A DNA stretch of 64,000 nucleotides from Microbacterium yannicii PS01 (GCF_000304335.1 NZ_CAJF01000011.1:1-64000), one strand, 5' to 3'; positions 8,810-18,602 are shown, numbered from the stretch's first letter. Translations and numbers: made by a program. Notes: generated by a model not told the origin, from the letters alone.

Positions 8810-8815
8810 TTTGAT

Positions 8816-8844
8816 TTGACGGATCCGGGGCTCCGGCGTATCGT
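8816..8844 (+). promoter_or_regulatory. dnaK operon promoter
   Basis: TTGACG at 8816-8821 and TATCGT at 8839-8844 are separated by exactly 17 bp. The expected transcript start is near 8851, inside HAIR site 2, about 95 bases before the dnaK ATG. Confidence 0.75.
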
Positions 8845-8863
8845 TGAGTCATCGCGGCTCAAC
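8843..8863. promoter_or_regulatory. HAIR-like HspR site 2 of the dnaK operon
   Basis: GTTGAGT, CATCGCG, GCTCAAC: an inverted repeat with a 7-bp spacer, 11 of 14 arm bases matching the HspR consensus. It begins inside the -10 hexamer and covers the expected transcript start, so bound HspR would block initiation. Confidence 0.8.
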
Positions 8864-8945
8864 CTTCTGGTCTGGGCCGCGAGAAGACTTCCCCACCGAC
8901 CCCGGGCCGCGGCATCCGTCGTCGCCCACACGAAGGAGAGAACAC

Positions 8946-10829
8946 ATGGCACGTGCTGTTGGAATCGACCTCGGTACGACCAACTCGGTCGTCAGCGTCC
9001 TCGAGGGCGGCGAGCCCAAGGTCATCGCGAACGCCGAGGGCTTCCGGACGACCCCGTCCGTCGTCGCATTCACCAAGGACGGCGAGGTCCTCGTCGGCGA
9101 GACCGCCAAGCGGCAGGCCGTCACGAACGTCGACCGCACCGTCTCGTCGGTCAAGCGCCACATGGGCACCGACTGGGGCTTCGATGTCGACGGCAAGAAG
9201 TGGACGCCCCAGGAGATCTCGGCCCGCATTCTGCAGAAGCTGAAGCGCGACGCTGAGCAGTACCTCGGCGACACCGTGACGGATGCCGTCATCACGGTCC
9301 CCGCGTACTTCAACGACGCTGAGCGCCAGGCCACCAAGGAGGCCGGCGAGATCGCGGGCCTGAACGTCCTGCGCATCATCAACGAGCCCACCGCCGCCGC
9401 ACTCGCGTACGGCCTCGACAAGGGCAAGGAGGACGAGCTCATCCTCGTCTTCGACCTCGGTGGCGGCACCTTCGACGTCTCCCTCCTCGAAGTGGGCAAG
9501 GACGATGACTTCTCGACCATCCAGGTGCGCTCCACCGCCGGTGACAACCGCCTCGGCGGCGACGACTGGGACCAGCGCCTCGTCGACTACTTCATCAAGC
9601 AGTTCAAGGACACCACCGGCGTCGACGTCTCGGGCGACAAGATCGCGCTGCAGCGCCTCAAGGAGGCCGCCGAGCAGGCGAAGAAGGAACTCTCGTCGTC
9701 GACCTCGACGAGCGTCAACCTGCCGTACCTGTCGCTGACGGACTCGGGCCCGGTGTCGCTTTCCGAGACCATCTCGCGCGCGAAGTTCGAGGACCTCACC
9801 AAGGACCTGCTCGACCGCACCAAGAAGCCCTTCGAGGACGTCATCCGCGAGGCCGGCATCAAGGTGTCCGACATCGACCACGTCGTCCTCGTCGGCGGCT
9901 CGACCCGCATGCCCGCCGTCTCCGAGCTGGTGAAGCAGGAGGCCGGCAAGGAGGCGAACAAGGGCGTCAACCCCGATGAGGTCGTCGCCGTGGGCGCCGC
10001 CCTTCAGGCCGGCGTCCTCAAGGGCGAGCGCAAGGACGTCCTTCTCATCGACGTGACCCCCCTGAGCCTCGGCATCGAGACCAAGGGCGGCATCATGACG
10101 AAGCTCATCGAGCGCAACACCGCCATCCCCACCAAGCGCAGCGAGACCTTCACGACCGCCGACGACAACCAGCCGTCGGTCGCGATCCAGGTCTTCCAGG
10201 GCGAGCGTGAGTTCACCCGCGACAACAAGCCGCTGGGCACCTTCGAGCTGACCGGCATCGCGCCGGCGCCGCGGGGCATCCCGCAGGTCGAGGTGACCTT
10301 CGACATCGACGCGAACGGCATCGTCCACGTGTCGGCGAAGGACAAGGGCACCGGCAAGGAGCAGTCGATGACCATCACGGGCGGCTCGTCGCTGCCCAAG
10401 GAGGACATCGAGCGCATGGTGCGCGAGGCCGAAGAGAACGCCGCCGATGACAAGAAGCGCCGCGAGGCCGCCGAGGTGCGCAACCAGGCCGAGACCCTGT
10501 CGTACTCGATCGAGAAGCTGATCAAGGAGAACGAGGACAAGCTTCCCGAGGACGTCAAGACCGAGGTCCAGGGCGATGTCGACGCGCTCAAGACGGCGCT
10601 CGCCGGCGACGACGACGAGGCTGTGAAGTCGGCGTTCGACAAGCTGAGCCAGAGCCAGGGCAAGCTGGGCGAGGCGATCTACGCATCGGGCCAGGCGTCG
10701 CAGGCGGCGCCGGACGCTTCGGCAGGCTCGGCGACCGGCTCTGACGGCGCGGGCGACCAGGGCGCGACGACCTCTGACGAGGACGTCGTCGACGCCGAGG
10801 TCGTCGAGGACGAGGACGAGAAGAAGTAA
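8946..10829 (+). CDS. dnaK: Molecular chaperone DnaK (Hsp70)
   Basis: The product has 627 residues. ATG 8946 is fixed by AAGGAG at 8933-8938, seven bases upstream, and by the family N-terminus [17 protein letters not shown]. The nucleotide-binding domain (~1-370) has the phosphate loops [21 protein letters not shown] and [12 protein letters not shown]. The substrate-binding domain starts after the linker [12 protein letters not shown] and includes [20 protein letters not shown]. The Gly/Asp/Glu-rich tail ends in DEDEKK. The protein binds exposed hydrophobic peptides in the cytoplasm, with DnaJ stimulating ATP hydrolysis and GrpE releasing ADP; both are encoded directly downstream. The operon is under probable HspR repression through the two sites upstream. 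Confidence 0.98.
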   Translation: MARAVGIDLGTTNSVVSVLEGGEPKVIANAEGFRTTPSVVAFTKDGEVLVGETAKRQAVTNVDRTVSSVKRHMGTDWGFDVDGKKWTPQEISARILQKLKRDAEQYLGDTVTDAVITVPAYFNDAERQATKEAGEIAGLNVLRIINEPTAAALAYGLDKGKEDELILVFDLGGGTFDVSLLEVGKDDDFSTIQVRSTAGDNRLGGDDWDQRLVDYFIKQFKDTTGVDVSGDKIALQRLKEAAEQAKKELSSSTSTSVNLPYLSLTDSGPVSLSETISRAKFEDLTKDLLDRTKKPFEDVIREAGIKVSDIDHVVLVGGSTRMPAVSELVKQEAGKEANKGVNPDEVVAVGAALQAGVLKGERKDVLLIDVTPLSLGIETKGGIMTKLIERNTAIPTKRSETFTTADDNQPSVAIQVFQGEREFTRDNKPLGTFELTGIAPAPRGIPQVEVTFDIDANGIVHVSAKDKGTGKEQSMTITGGSSLPKEDIERMVREAEENAADDKKRREAAEVRNQAETLSYSIEKLIKENEDKLPEDVKTEVQGDVDALKTALAGDDDEAVKSAFDKLSQSQGKLGEAIYASGQASQAAPDASAGSATGSDGAGDQGATTSDEDVVDAEVVEDEDEKK

Positions 10830-10831
10830 CC

Positions 10832-11431
10832 ATGGCTGACAAGGACTTCGAGAACACCGAGGTCCCCGGTGGCGAGGACCCGGAAGCGCAGGCTTCCGGG
10901 TCCGACCCGCAGGAGGGCCAGGGCAACGCCGAGGGCGAAGAGCTGACCGTGGACGACATCCTCGGCGCCTCTCAGAACGCCGACGCCGCGGCCGAGGACG
11001 CCGTCCTGGCCGACCTGGAGTCGCAGCTGCTCGACGATCTCAAGCGGCTGCAGGCGGAGTACGCCAACTACCGCCGCCGCACCGAGGAGCAGCGCGAGGT
11101 CGAGATCGAGCGCGCGAAGGGCGCCGTCGCCAAGGGGCTGCTCCCCGTGCTCGACGATCTGGACCGCGCCGAGAAGCACGGCGATCTGGAGGAGGGCACG
11201 CCCTTCGCCGCCATCGCCGTCAAGCTCCGCGGGGTGGCCGAGCGCATCGGCTTGATCACGTACGGGGCCGCGGGCGAGGTGTTCGACCCGCAGCAGCACG
11301 AGGCGATCTTCCAGGCACCGACCCCCGGGGCCACCGAGCCGACGATTCTCGAGGTCGTCGAGATCGGCTACCGTCTGGGCTCGGTCGAGCTGCGTCCGGC
11401 GAAGGTCGTCGTCGCCGTGCCGGCCGAGTAG
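10832..11431 (+). CDS. grpE: Nucleotide exchange factor GrpE
   Basis: The product has 199 residues, starting two bases after the dnaK stop, so translation is probably coupled. An acidic N-terminus is followed by the long dimerization helix with LDDLKRLQAEYANYRRRTEEQREVE, then the family core LLPVLDDLDRAEKHGDLEEG and a beta domain ending EIGYRLGSVELRPAKVVVAV. GrpE opens the DnaK nucleotide cleft to release ADP. Length and domain order are normal. Confidence 0.97.
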   Translation: MADKDFENTEVPGGEDPEAQASGSDPQEGQGNAEGEELTVDDILGASQNADAAAEDAVLADLESQLLDDLKRLQAEYANYRRRTEEQREVEIERAKGAVAKGLLPVLDDLDRAEKHGDLEEGTPFAAIAVKLRGVAERIGLITYGAAGEVFDPQQHEAIFQAPTPGATEPTILEVVEIGYRLGSVELRPAKVVVAVPAE

Positions 11432-11446
11432 CACCGGAGGAGATGC

Positions 11447-12442
11447 ATGGCCAGCCAGGACTGGTTCGACAAGGACTTCTACTCGGTGCTCGGCGTCTCG
11501 AAGGACGTCTCGGACGCGGACCTGAAGAAGACGTATCGCAAGCTCGCCCGCACTTATCACCCTGATTCGAACCAGGGTGACCCCAAGGCGGAGGCGAAGT
11601 TCAAGGAGGTCAGCGAGGCGTACTCGGTTCTCTCCGATGCGGAGCAGCGCAAGGAGTACGACCAGATCCGTGCGATGGGCTCGGGCGCTCGCTTCACCGC
11701 GGCCGGGTCCGGCGGGGCCGGCGGATTCGAGGATGTCTTCAGCGCCTTCAACCAGGGCCGTGGGGGGCGCCCCCAGTCGGCCGAGGACTTCGAAGACATC
11801 TTCGCGATGTTCAACCAGCAGCCGGGCGGCAGCTTCGGCAGCGGCCGGTTCGGCCAGTCGACCGGCGGGTTCCGCGGCTACGGAGGTCCGACCCGCGGGG
11901 CTGATGTCACCGCTCGCACCACGATCGACTTCATCACCGCGACCAAGGGCGAGACCATCACCCTCCAGGGCGAGGACGGCAAGCCGTTCAAGGTGAAGAT
12001 CCCGGCCGGGGTCGCCGACGGTCAGAAGATCCGGCTGCGCGGCCGCGGCCGCCCGTCGCCCGACGGCGGCGAGGCGGGCGATGTCGTGGTGCAGGTGGCC
12101 GTGCGGCCGCACCCGGTGTTTTCGCGCGACGGCCTCAACCTGCGGGTCACCGTGCCGGTCACGTTCACCGAGGCCGCCCTCGGCGCCACCATCGAGGTGC
12201 CCACGCTCGGGGGAGACCCGGTGAAGCTGCGCGTCGCGCCCGGCACGCCGTCGGGCCGCGTGCTGCGCGTCAAGGGACGCGGCGTCGAGACGCAGAAGGG
12301 CACCGGTGATCTCCTCGCCGAGGTGCAGGTGGCCGTGCCGTCGCACCTCGACGAGGCTGCGCGCGAGGCGCTGCAGCGGTTCCACGATCTCGAGCCCAAG
12401 GAGAACCCCCGCGCCGACCTGATGGCGAAGGCGCGGGGCTGA
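11447..12442 (+). CDS. dnaJ: J-domain co-chaperone DnaJ, zinc-finger-less (CbpA-like)
   Basis: The product has 331 residues. The J domain (~8-75) contains the HPD tripeptide in LARTYHPDSNQGDPKAEAKF, which triggers DnaK ATPase. A Gly/Phe-rich linker follows (GGFEDVFSAFNQGRGG, GGSFGSGRFGQSTGGF). The two C-terminal beta domains are present (GETITLQGEDGKPFKVKIPA; VAPGTPSGRVLRVKGRGV), but there are no CxxCxGxG zinc-finger repeats; the protein has no Cys pairs. It is therefore a class B J-protein in the position usually held by class A DnaJ. The start has GGAGGAG upstream at 11436-11442. Confidence 0.93.
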   Translation: MASQDWFDKDFYSVLGVSKDVSDADLKKTYRKLARTYHPDSNQGDPKAEAKFKEVSEAYSVLSDAEQRKEYDQIRAMGSGARFTAAGSGGAGGFEDVFSAFNQGRGGRPQSAEDFEDIFAMFNQQPGGSFGSGRFGQSTGGFRGYGGPTRGADVTARTTIDFITATKGETITLQGEDGKPFKVKIPAGVADGQKIRLRGRGRPSPDGGEAGDVVVQVAVRPHPVFSRDGLNLRVTVPVTFTEAALGATIEVPTLGGDPVKLRVAPGTPSGRVLRVKGRGVETQKGTGDLLAEVQVAVPSHLDEAAREALQRFHDLEPKENPRADLMAKARG

Positions 12443-12509
12443 CACTCCGCCCGTCGGAGCAGCGAAGCGGGACCCGAAGCGGTAGACCGGAAGCACAGCG
12501 GAGGAGGGG

Positions 12510-12986
12510 ATGAGGATGGGCGAGCAGCACGAGATCGACGACGACGCCCCGATCTTCGCGATCGCCGTCGCCGCGGAGCTCTCCGGCATGCACCCGCAGA
12601 CGCTCCGGCAGTACGACCGCCTCGGACTCGTCGTGCCCGCCCGCACGCAGGGCGGCTCGCGCCGCTACTCGCTGCGGCACGTGGCGCAGCTGCGCGAAGT
12701 CTCCCGCATGTCGGCCGAGGGCATCGGCCTTCCGGCGATCGCCCGCATCCTCGAGCTCGAAGACCGGGTCCGCGAGCTGCACGGCCGCGTGCGCGACCTC
12801 GAGGAGCGTGTGCGGGTCGAGCTGGAGCGCCGCCCCGGTGCACGGGTGTTCGCCGCCGGCTCCACGGGTGCCGTGGTGACACTGCGCCACGGCACGCGCG
12901 TGCGCCGCGCCACCGAGCTGGTCGTCTGGCGTCCGCGCCAGCCGATCGAGTCCCCCCAGCCGGAGCACGACGAAGAGCCCGACTGA
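12510..12986 (+). CDS. hspR: Heat-shock repressor HspR (MerR family)
   Basis: The product has 158 residues (156 if ATG 12516 is used; the AGGAGG at 12500-12507 fits both). The MerR-type winged helix is clear: FAIAVAAELSGMHPQTLRQYDRLGLV, then GGSRRYSLRHVAQLREV. A coiled-coil region (ELEDRVRELHGRVRDLEERV) mediates dimerization. HspR binds CTTGAGT-N7-ACTCAAG elements, often with DnaK as co-repressor; such sites precede dnaK (8789-8863) and clpB (43202-43222). As the last gene of the operon it is autoregulated. The tail RRATELVVWRPRQP is usual for the family. Confidence 0.95.
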   Translation: MRMGEQHEIDDDAPIFAIAVAAELSGMHPQTLRQYDRLGLVVPARTQGGSRRYSLRHVAQLREVSRMSAEGIGLPAIARILELEDRVRELHGRVRDLEERVRVELERRPGARVFAAGSTGAVVTLRHGTRVRRATELVVWRPRQPIESPQPEHDEEPD

Positions 12987-13032
12987 CGCGCATCACTAGC
13001 GGATGCCCCGCCGACGCGCGCATCATGAGGCC

Positions 13033-13437
13033 ATGGCGACTCTCGACGACGTCCGCACCCTCGCCCTCGCCCTGCCCGGCGTCGAGGAGCGGGTCGACGG
13101 CCATCGCGGGGGCGCGACCTGGCGGACGACGGCCGCGGCGTTCGTGTGGCAGCGCGGACCGAGCGGACGCGACCTCGAGCAGCTCGCCGAGCTCGGCCGC
13201 GAGTGGCCGCCCGGCGAGATCGTCGGCGTGCGCACCGACGGCGAGCAGGTGAAGAACGCCCTGATCGAGACCTACCCGGACGTCTTCTTCACCATCCCGC
13301 ACTTCGACGGCTTCCCCGCGGTGCTGCTGCGCCTCGACGCGATCCAGTCCGATCTCCTGCGCGAGGTGGTCATCGACGCGTGGCTGCTGAAGGCCCCCAA
13401 GCGCGTCGCGGCGGCGTGGCTCGCCGAGAATGGTTGA
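13033..13437 (+). CDS. MmcQ/YjbR-like protein
   Basis: The product has 134 residues. It fits the YjbR/MmcQ fold family: LDDVRTLALALPGVEERVDG at the front, a central VWQRGPS strand, then PDVFFTIPHFDGFPAVLLRLDAI and a C-terminal helix with VVIDAWLLKAPKRVAAAWLA. Members have a CyaY-like fold and are sometimes called DNA-binding, but function is unproven. ATG 13033 is preferred over the in-frame 13003 because the family starts at MATLDDV. The final TGA lies within the TTGAGT that serves as the -35 of the next gene. Confidence 0.85.
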   Translation: MATLDDVRTLALALPGVEERVDGHRGGATWRTTAAAFVWQRGPSGRDLEQLAELGREWPPGEIVGVRTDGEQVKNALIETYPDVFFTIPHFDGFPAVLLRLDAIQSDLLREVVIDAWLLKAPKRVAAAWLAENG

Positions 13438-13462
13438 GTCCTCACACGGGCGCCCATAGGAT
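13434..13462 (+). promoter_or_regulatory. Promoter of the LuxR-type regulator
   Basis: TTGAGT at 13434-13439 and TAGGAT at 13457-13462 are 17 bp apart, and the GTG start is six bases after the -10, which predicts a leaderless mRNA. The -35 overlaps the stop codon of the YjbR-like gene. Confidence 0.65.
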
Positions 13463-13468
13463 CCAGCT

Positions 13469-15712
13469 GTGGCGGACTCGTCTTCTGCCGCGGCTTCGCT
13501 CACGCACGACCTCGATGCGCTGCTGCTGGATACCAAGCTCACGGCGCCTTCGCCGAGGGCCGGTCTGGTGAGTCGTGCACAGGCGATCGCCGACGCTCGG
13601 GAGAGCGGCCGCCGGGTCGTGGCGATCTCGGCTCCCGCCGGTTACGGCAAGTCGAGCCTTCTCGCCGAGTGGGCCGCCGCCGAGCGACGGCCGGTGGCCT
13701 GGGTCTCGCTGGACCAGTACGACGACGACCCGGTGGCGCTGCTCTCGCTCGTGTCGGCGGCCTACATCCGTGCGGTCGGCGGCGATGCTCGCCTCGCGAG
13801 CGAGCGGAGCAGTCACGGCCTCACCGCGCTGGGTCGTGCCGCTCCGCGGCTGGCTTCGGCGATGCGCAGCAGCCCCACTCCGTTCGTGCTCATGATCGAC
13901 GACCTCCACGAGCTGCGGGCACCAGCGTGCCATGACGTCCTGACGGTGCTGGTGGGCGGCATCCCGGAGGGTTCGCAGCTGGTCGCGGCGAGTCGCCACG
14001 ACCAGCCGCACGTGCCCTGGCTCCGCGCCTCCGACGACGTGAAGGAGCTGCACGCCGACGACCTCGCCCTGAACGCAGCCGGCGCCGTGCAGATCTTCGC
14101 CGAGGCGCATGTCGCACTGTCACCGGCGCTGGCCGAGGCGGTGGTCGGGCGCACCGAGGGCTGGCCCGTCGGGCTGCATCTGGCCGCACTGATCGCCAGG
14201 AACGGGGCGGATGCCGCGGCAGCCGTCTCGGGCGACGACCCGTACGTGACGGACTACCTCTATCGGGAGTCGCTGACTTCGCTTGGTGAGGAGACCCGGC
14301 GCTTCCTGCGTCGCACGGCGCTGTTGGACATGCTCTCTGCGGAGCTCTGCGACAGCCTCTTGCAGACGACGGAATCGCAGCGGATCCTTCAGGAGCTCGA
14401 GGCGTCCCACGCCTTCATCGTTCCCCTTGATCGCCGGCGCGGCTGGTACCGCTATCACGGGCTCTTCCGCGAGTTCCTCGAGGGTGAACTGAGACGGATC
14501 GAGCCGGAGAGCGTTGAGCAGCTGCACATCCGCGCGGCCGATTGGTACGAGGCGAACGCCTCGGCACCGACGGCGGCGGAGCACCTGTTGCGCACCACGC
14601 AGCGCGACCGCGCCACACGGCTCGTGACGATGCTCGCGCTGCCCACTTACGAGTCCGGGCACGTCGCCACCCTGCAGCGGTGGCTCCGCGACCTCGGTGA
14701 CGCCGTGATCGCGGACTATCCGCCCCTGGCGGTCCTGGCGTGCTGGGTGGCGGGGCTCACCGGGCAGGAGCGCGACGCCGACCGGTGGGCGGCGGTCGTC
14801 GAGGACGCCGAGTTCGACGAGACCCCCGCGGACGGCAGCGCGTCCTTCGCCTCAGCGCGGGCGATGATGCGCGCCTTCCGGTGCCCGGCAGGTGCCGCCG
14901 AGTCACTGGCCGATGCGCAGTTCGCCCTCGCGCACGAGCCGTCGTGGAGTCCGTGGCGGGACCTGGCGCTCGCGGTCGCCGGCGAGGCGCTGCTCATCAA
15001 CGGCGACGCCACGACGGCCGACGAGCGCTTCGCCGAGGCATCCGCCATCGCCACCGCCGCGGGAAATCACGAGATCCAGGCGGTCTCGGACGCGGAGCGG
15101 GCGCTGCTCGCGATGGGCCGCGGGGCGTGGGATGACGCGGCGGACCTGGTCGAGCGGGCGCGATCGACCGTGGAGGAGTTCCAGCTGCACGACTATGCGG
15201 CTGCGTCGGTCGCCTTTCCCGCCGCCGCGCGGCTCGCCCTGCACACGGGTGACCGCAAGCTCGCCGAGCGCGAGCTCGCCTGGGCCATGCGCGCCCGGGC
15301 TGTGTGCACAGCGGCCCTGCCCATCCTTGCGGTGCGTCTGCGCCTGCATACCGCGATGGCGTACGTCGCGGCCGGCGATCCGACCACGGCGCGTCATCTC
15401 ATGCGCGAGATCGATGACATCGCCGTCCGCCGGCCCGACCTGGGGACGCTGCGAGAGGAGGTACGGCAGTTCGCTGAGACGCTCGACGCGAGCACCAGCG
15501 ACGGATTCTCGGGGCCGCCCCTCACGCCTGCCGAGCTTCGGCTGCTGCCGTACCTGCAGACCCACCTGTCGTACCCCGAGATCGGCGCGCGCCTTTTCGT
15601 GTCACGCAACACCGTCAGCACGGAGGTGAGCGCCATCTATCGCAAGCTCGGCGTCTCGTCCCGCACCGAAGCCGTCGAGCGCGCGACCGCCATCGGTCTG
15701 CTCGGCGGCTGA
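13469..15712 (+). CDS. LuxR-family regulator with STAND ATPase (MalT-like)
   Basis: The product has 747 residues. A P-loop NTPase sits at the front (Walker A SAPAGYGKSSLL, ~54-65; Walker B-like FVLMIDDLHELR), as in MalT and LAL regulators. A helical region with TPR-like repeats follows (~370-660) and presumably senses a ligand. The C-terminal LuxR helix-turn-helix (~685-747) reads LTPAELRLLPYLQTHLSYPE then RLFVSRNTVSTEVSAIYRKL. It lies upstream of the CMD-like and sulfatase genes, a plausible but unproven target region. GTG 13469 is placed by the leaderless promoter just upstream. Confidence 0.9.
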   Translation: MADSSSAAASLTHDLDALLLDTKLTAPSPRAGLVSRAQAIADARESGRRVVAISAPAGYGKSSLLAEWAAAERRPVAWVSLDQYDDDPVALLSLVSAAYIRAVGGDARLASERSSHGLTALGRAAPRLASAMRSSPTPFVLMIDDLHELRAPACHDVLTVLVGGIPEGSQLVAASRHDQPHVPWLRASDDVKELHADDLALNAAGAVQIFAEAHVALSPALAEAVVGRTEGWPVGLHLAALIARNGADAAAAVSGDDPYVTDYLYRESLTSLGEETRRFLRRTALLDMLSAELCDSLLQTTESQRILQELEASHAFIVPLDRRRGWYRYHGLFREFLEGELRRIEPESVEQLHIRAADWYEANASAPTAAEHLLRTTQRDRATRLVTMLALPTYESGHVATLQRWLRDLGDAVIADYPPLAVLACWVAGLTGQERDADRWAAVVEDAEFDETPADGSASFASARAMMRAFRCPAGAAESLADAQFALAHEPSWSPWRDLALAVAGEALLINGDATTADERFAEASAIATAAGNHEIQAVSDAERALLAMGRGAWDDAADLVERARSTVEEFQLHDYAAASVAFPAAARLALHTGDRKLAERELAWAMRARAVCTAALPILAVRLRLHTAMAYVAAGDPTTARHLMREIDDIAVRRPDLGTLREEVRQFAETLDASTSDGFSGPPLTPAELRLLPYLQTHLSYPEIGARLFVSRNTVSTEVSAIYRKLGVSSRTEAVERATAIGLLGG

Positions 15713-15714
15713 GC

Positions 15715-16038
15715 TCACAGGTCGGTCGCCTCGAGGTCGTACCCCAGAGCGAGTGCGATCTGCGGCGCCGCGGCGACGACTCGAGGGGCTCCGACGACGA
15801 GACGTACGCCGACCAGGACGTCCACGATCTCGTCCGCTCCCGCGCCCGCGCTGATCGCGGCGTCCACATGCTCTCCGAACGAGGGATCCGGGCCCCCGAC
15901 GGCGATCAGCGCCGACAGGCGGGCCAGTGCGACAGTCTTCGCGTCGAGGTGCGGAGAGTCGTCGGCCGTCCCGGCGTCGGCCAGCAGGGTGTCGCTGATG
16001 GCGAGTTGCCGGAGGCGGTCGCGGTACGTCGCAGTCAC
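15715..16038 (-). CDS. Carboxymuconolactone decarboxylase (AhpD-like) family protein
   Basis: The product has 107 residues, all helical. The core LDAKTVALARLSALIAVGG, then FGEHVDAAISAGAGADEIVDVLVGV and VVAAAPQIALALG, is the CMD repeat. There is no Cys, so the CxxC peroxidase site of AhpD is absent and a disulfide-reductase role is unlikely. The gene ends two bases from the stop of the LuxR regulator and is divergent from the first sulfatase. The start is GTG 16038; a slightly later start is possible. Confidence 0.8.
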   Translation of the reverse strand: MTATYRDRLRQLAISDTLLADAGTADDSPHLDAKTVALARLSALIAVGGPDPSFGEHVDAAISAGAGADEIVDVLVGVRLVVGAPRVVAAAPQIALALGYDLEATDL

Positions 16039-16169
16039 GGCATCCTCGTTCCGTTCGTCGTGCGTCGAGAGTATGCCGGGCGCAACGGGCAGACATCACC
16101 CGGTTCGCATGACGATTCCGGCGGCCGTGCGGAGTTGGGTGGAACCGCAGCCATTCGCGAGGAGATGCC

Positions 16170-18536
16170 ATGAACCCTGACCGTCACGCGCGCACGATGC
16201 TTCCCGTCCCCGACCGCCCCCGGCCGGGGCTCACCACGTACGACGCGAAGGATCCGGCGACGTCATTTCCGCCGATCGAGCCGTTGCTGCCGCCGGAAGG
16301 TGCACCCAACGTGCTGATCGTCCTCCTGGACGACGTCGGATTCGGCGCGTCCAGCGCGTTCGGCGGGCCCTGCGCGACCCCGGTCGCGGAACGGCTCGCG
16401 GGGGAGGGCCTGCGGTTCAACCGCTTCCATACGACGGCGCTGTGCGCACCGACCCGCCAGGCACTGCTGACCGGCCGGAACCATCACTCCGTCGGCATGG
16501 GCAGCATCACCGAGACTGCGACGTCCGCGCCTGGTCAGAGCTCGCTCCGACCGAACACGAAGGCGCCGCTGGCGATGACGCTGAAGCTCAACGGCTACTC
16601 CACCGCGCAGTTCGGCAAGTGCCACGAAGTCCCCGTGTGGCAGACATCACCCATCGGTCCGTTCGACGCCTGGCCGTCCGCCGGCGGCGGGTTCGAGCAC
16701 TTCTACGGCTTCATCGGAGGTGAGAACAACCAGTGGGATCCTGCTCTCTACGAGGGCACCACTCCCATCGAGCCGCCGGCCGGACCCGAGGACGGCTACC
16801 ACCTGACAGAGGACCTCGCCGATCGGGCGATCGGCTGGATACATACCCAGAAGGCCCTCGCACCCGACCGGCCGTTCTTCGTCTACTTCGCACCGGGCGC
16901 CACTCACGCGCCGCATCATGTGCCGCTGGAGTGGGCCGACAAGTACAAGGGAGCTTTCGCCGAAGGCTGGGACGTGCAGCGCGAGCGGACCTTCGCGAAG
17001 CAGAAGGAGCTCGGCGTCATCCCGCAGGATGCCGAACTCACGCCACGGCATGACGAGATACCCGCCTGGGACGACATGCCCGACGAGCTCAAGCCGGTCC
17101 TCGAACGCGAGATGGAGGTGTACGCCGGGTTCCTCGAGCACACCGACTTCCATGTCGGTCGAGTGGTCGATGCGATCGAAGAGCTGGGCGCCCTCGAGAA
17201 CACGATCGTCTACTACATCATCGGCGACAACGGCGCGTCCGCCGAGGGCACGCTCAACGGCGCCTTCAACGAGATGGCGAACTTCAACGGCATGGCCGCG
17301 CTGGAGACCCCTGAGTTCATGGTCTCCAAGATGTCCGAGTTCGGCACGCCGACCTCGTACAACCACTACGCCGTCGGATGGGCGTGGGCGATGGACACCC
17401 CGTTCCAGTGGACCAAGCAGGTCGCCTCGCACTGGGGCGGCACCCGGAACGGCACGATCGTGCACTGGCCGCAGGGCATCGCCGAGCCGGGTGGGCTGCG
17501 CTCGCAGTTCACGCACGTCATCGACGTGGCGCCGACGATCCTCGAGGCGGCCGGGCTGCCGGAGCCGGCCATGGTCAACGGCGTACAGCAGTCGCCGATG
17601 GAGGGTACGAGCATGCTCTACGCCTTCGCCGAGGCGGATGCCGCGGAGCGCCACGACCTGCAGTACTTCGAGATGTTCGGCAACCGGGGCATCTACCACC
17701 AAGGCTGGAGCGCCGTCACGAAGCACCGCACCCCGTGGGTCATGGTCGGAGGAACGATGCCGGCGTTCGACGACGACGTCTGGGAGCTGTACGACGGATC
17801 GTCGGATTTCAGCCAGGCTCGCGATCTCGCGGCCGAGGACCCCGAGCGGCTGCGGCAGCTCCAGCGTCTCTGGCTGATCGAAGCGGTGAAGTACAACGTC
17901 CTGCCGCTCGATGACCGCACGGCCGACCGCCTCAACGCGGACACGGCCGGCCGCCCGACGCTCATCCGCGGCACCTCGCAGATGCTCTATGCCGGCATGG
18001 GGCGGCTGTCGGAGAACAGCGTCGTGAGCATCAAGAACAAGTCCTTCGCCGTGACGGCGGAGGTCGACATCCCGGCCGGCGGTGCGAGCGGTGTGATCGT
18101 GGCGCAGGGCGGCCGTTTCGGCGGCTGGAGCCTCTACCTGCACGAGGGCAGAGCGAAGTTCGTCTACAACGTGCTCGGCATCCGTGAATTCGCGATCGAG
18201 TCCGACGTGGTCGTCCCCGAGGGCCGGCACCAGGTGCGGATGGAGTTCGCCTATGACGGCGGAGGACTGGCCAAGGGCGGCGACGTCACGCTGTACTACG
18301 ACGGCGAGAGCGTCGGCTCGGGACGCGTCGAGGCGACGCAGGCGATGGTCTTCTCCGCCGACGAGACGACCGACGTGGGCTACGAGTCCGGAACGACGGT
18401 CAGCGCCGACTACAGCACCCACTCCGGGCGCTTCACCGGCACGATCGCCTGGGTGCGCATCGACACCGGCGAGGACGACCACGATCACTTCATCACTCCC
18501 GAAGAGCGGATGCGCGTCGCCATGGCGCGCCAGTGA
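16170..18536 (+). CDS. Arylsulfatase, type I (Cys-type CAPTR), large
   Basis: The product has 788 residues. It hydrolyses sulfate esters using a formylglycine made from Cys92 in LCAPTRQALLTGRNHH, a complete CxPxR signature. The N-terminal metal site is VLIVLLDDVGFG (Asp54, Asp55), and IIGDNGAS supplies later ligands. After the catalytic region (~45-560) comes a beta-sandwich tail (AVTAEVDIPAGGASGVIVAQ; GGWSLYLHEGRAKFVYNV) as in Pseudomonas AtsA-type enzymes of this size. No signal peptide is visible, so it is probably cytoplasmic. ATG 16170 has GAGGAG at 16159-16164. It is a paralogue of the convergent gene at 18603-20972 and needs the FGE encoded at 34265-35179. Confidence 0.93.
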   Translation: MNPDRHARTMLPVPDRPRPGLTTYDAKDPATSFPPIEPLLPPEGAPNVLIVLLDDVGFGASSAFGGPCATPVAERLAGEGLRFNRFHTTALCAPTRQALLTGRNHHSVGMGSITETATSAPGQSSLRPNTKAPLAMTLKLNGYSTAQFGKCHEVPVWQTSPIGPFDAWPSAGGGFEHFYGFIGGENNQWDPALYEGTTPIEPPAGPEDGYHLTEDLADRAIGWIHTQKALAPDRPFFVYFAPGATHAPHHVPLEWADKYKGAFAEGWDVQRERTFAKQKELGVIPQDAELTPRHDEIPAWDDMPDELKPVLEREMEVYAGFLEHTDFHVGRVVDAIEELGALENTIVYYIIGDNGASAEGTLNGAFNEMANFNGMAALETPEFMVSKMSEFGTPTSYNHYAVGWAWAMDTPFQWTKQVASHWGGTRNGTIVHWPQGIAEPGGLRSQFTHVIDVAPTILEAAGLPEPAMVNGVQQSPMEGTSMLYAFAEADAAERHDLQYFEMFGNRGIYHQGWSAVTKHRTPWVMVGGTMPAFDDDVWELYDGSSDFSQARDLAAEDPERLRQLQRLWLIEAVKYNVLPLDDRTADRLNADTAGRPTLIRGTSQMLYAGMGRLSENSVVSIKNKSFAVTAEVDIPAGGASGVIVAQGGRFGGWSLYLHEGRAKFVYNVLGIREFAIESDVVVPEGRHQVRMEFAYDGGGLAKGGDVTLYYDGESVGSGRVEATQAMVFSADETTDVGYESGTTVSADYSTHSGRFTGTIAWVRIDTGEDDHDHFITPEERMRVAMARQ

Positions 18537-18547
18537 TCGGCAGCTGA

Positions 18548-18577
18548 AACGGCCCGCGGCGATCGCCGCGGGCCGTT
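18548..18577. terminator. Bidirectional terminator between the paired sulfatases
   Basis: The 30 bases form a perfect palindrome (left half AACGGCCCGCGGCGA) centred between the two convergent stop codons. The outer AA/TT ends give a short T-run in each direction. Confidence 0.75.
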
Positions 18578-18602
18578 CTGCCTGCTCCGGGCTGGTTCGC
18601 CG

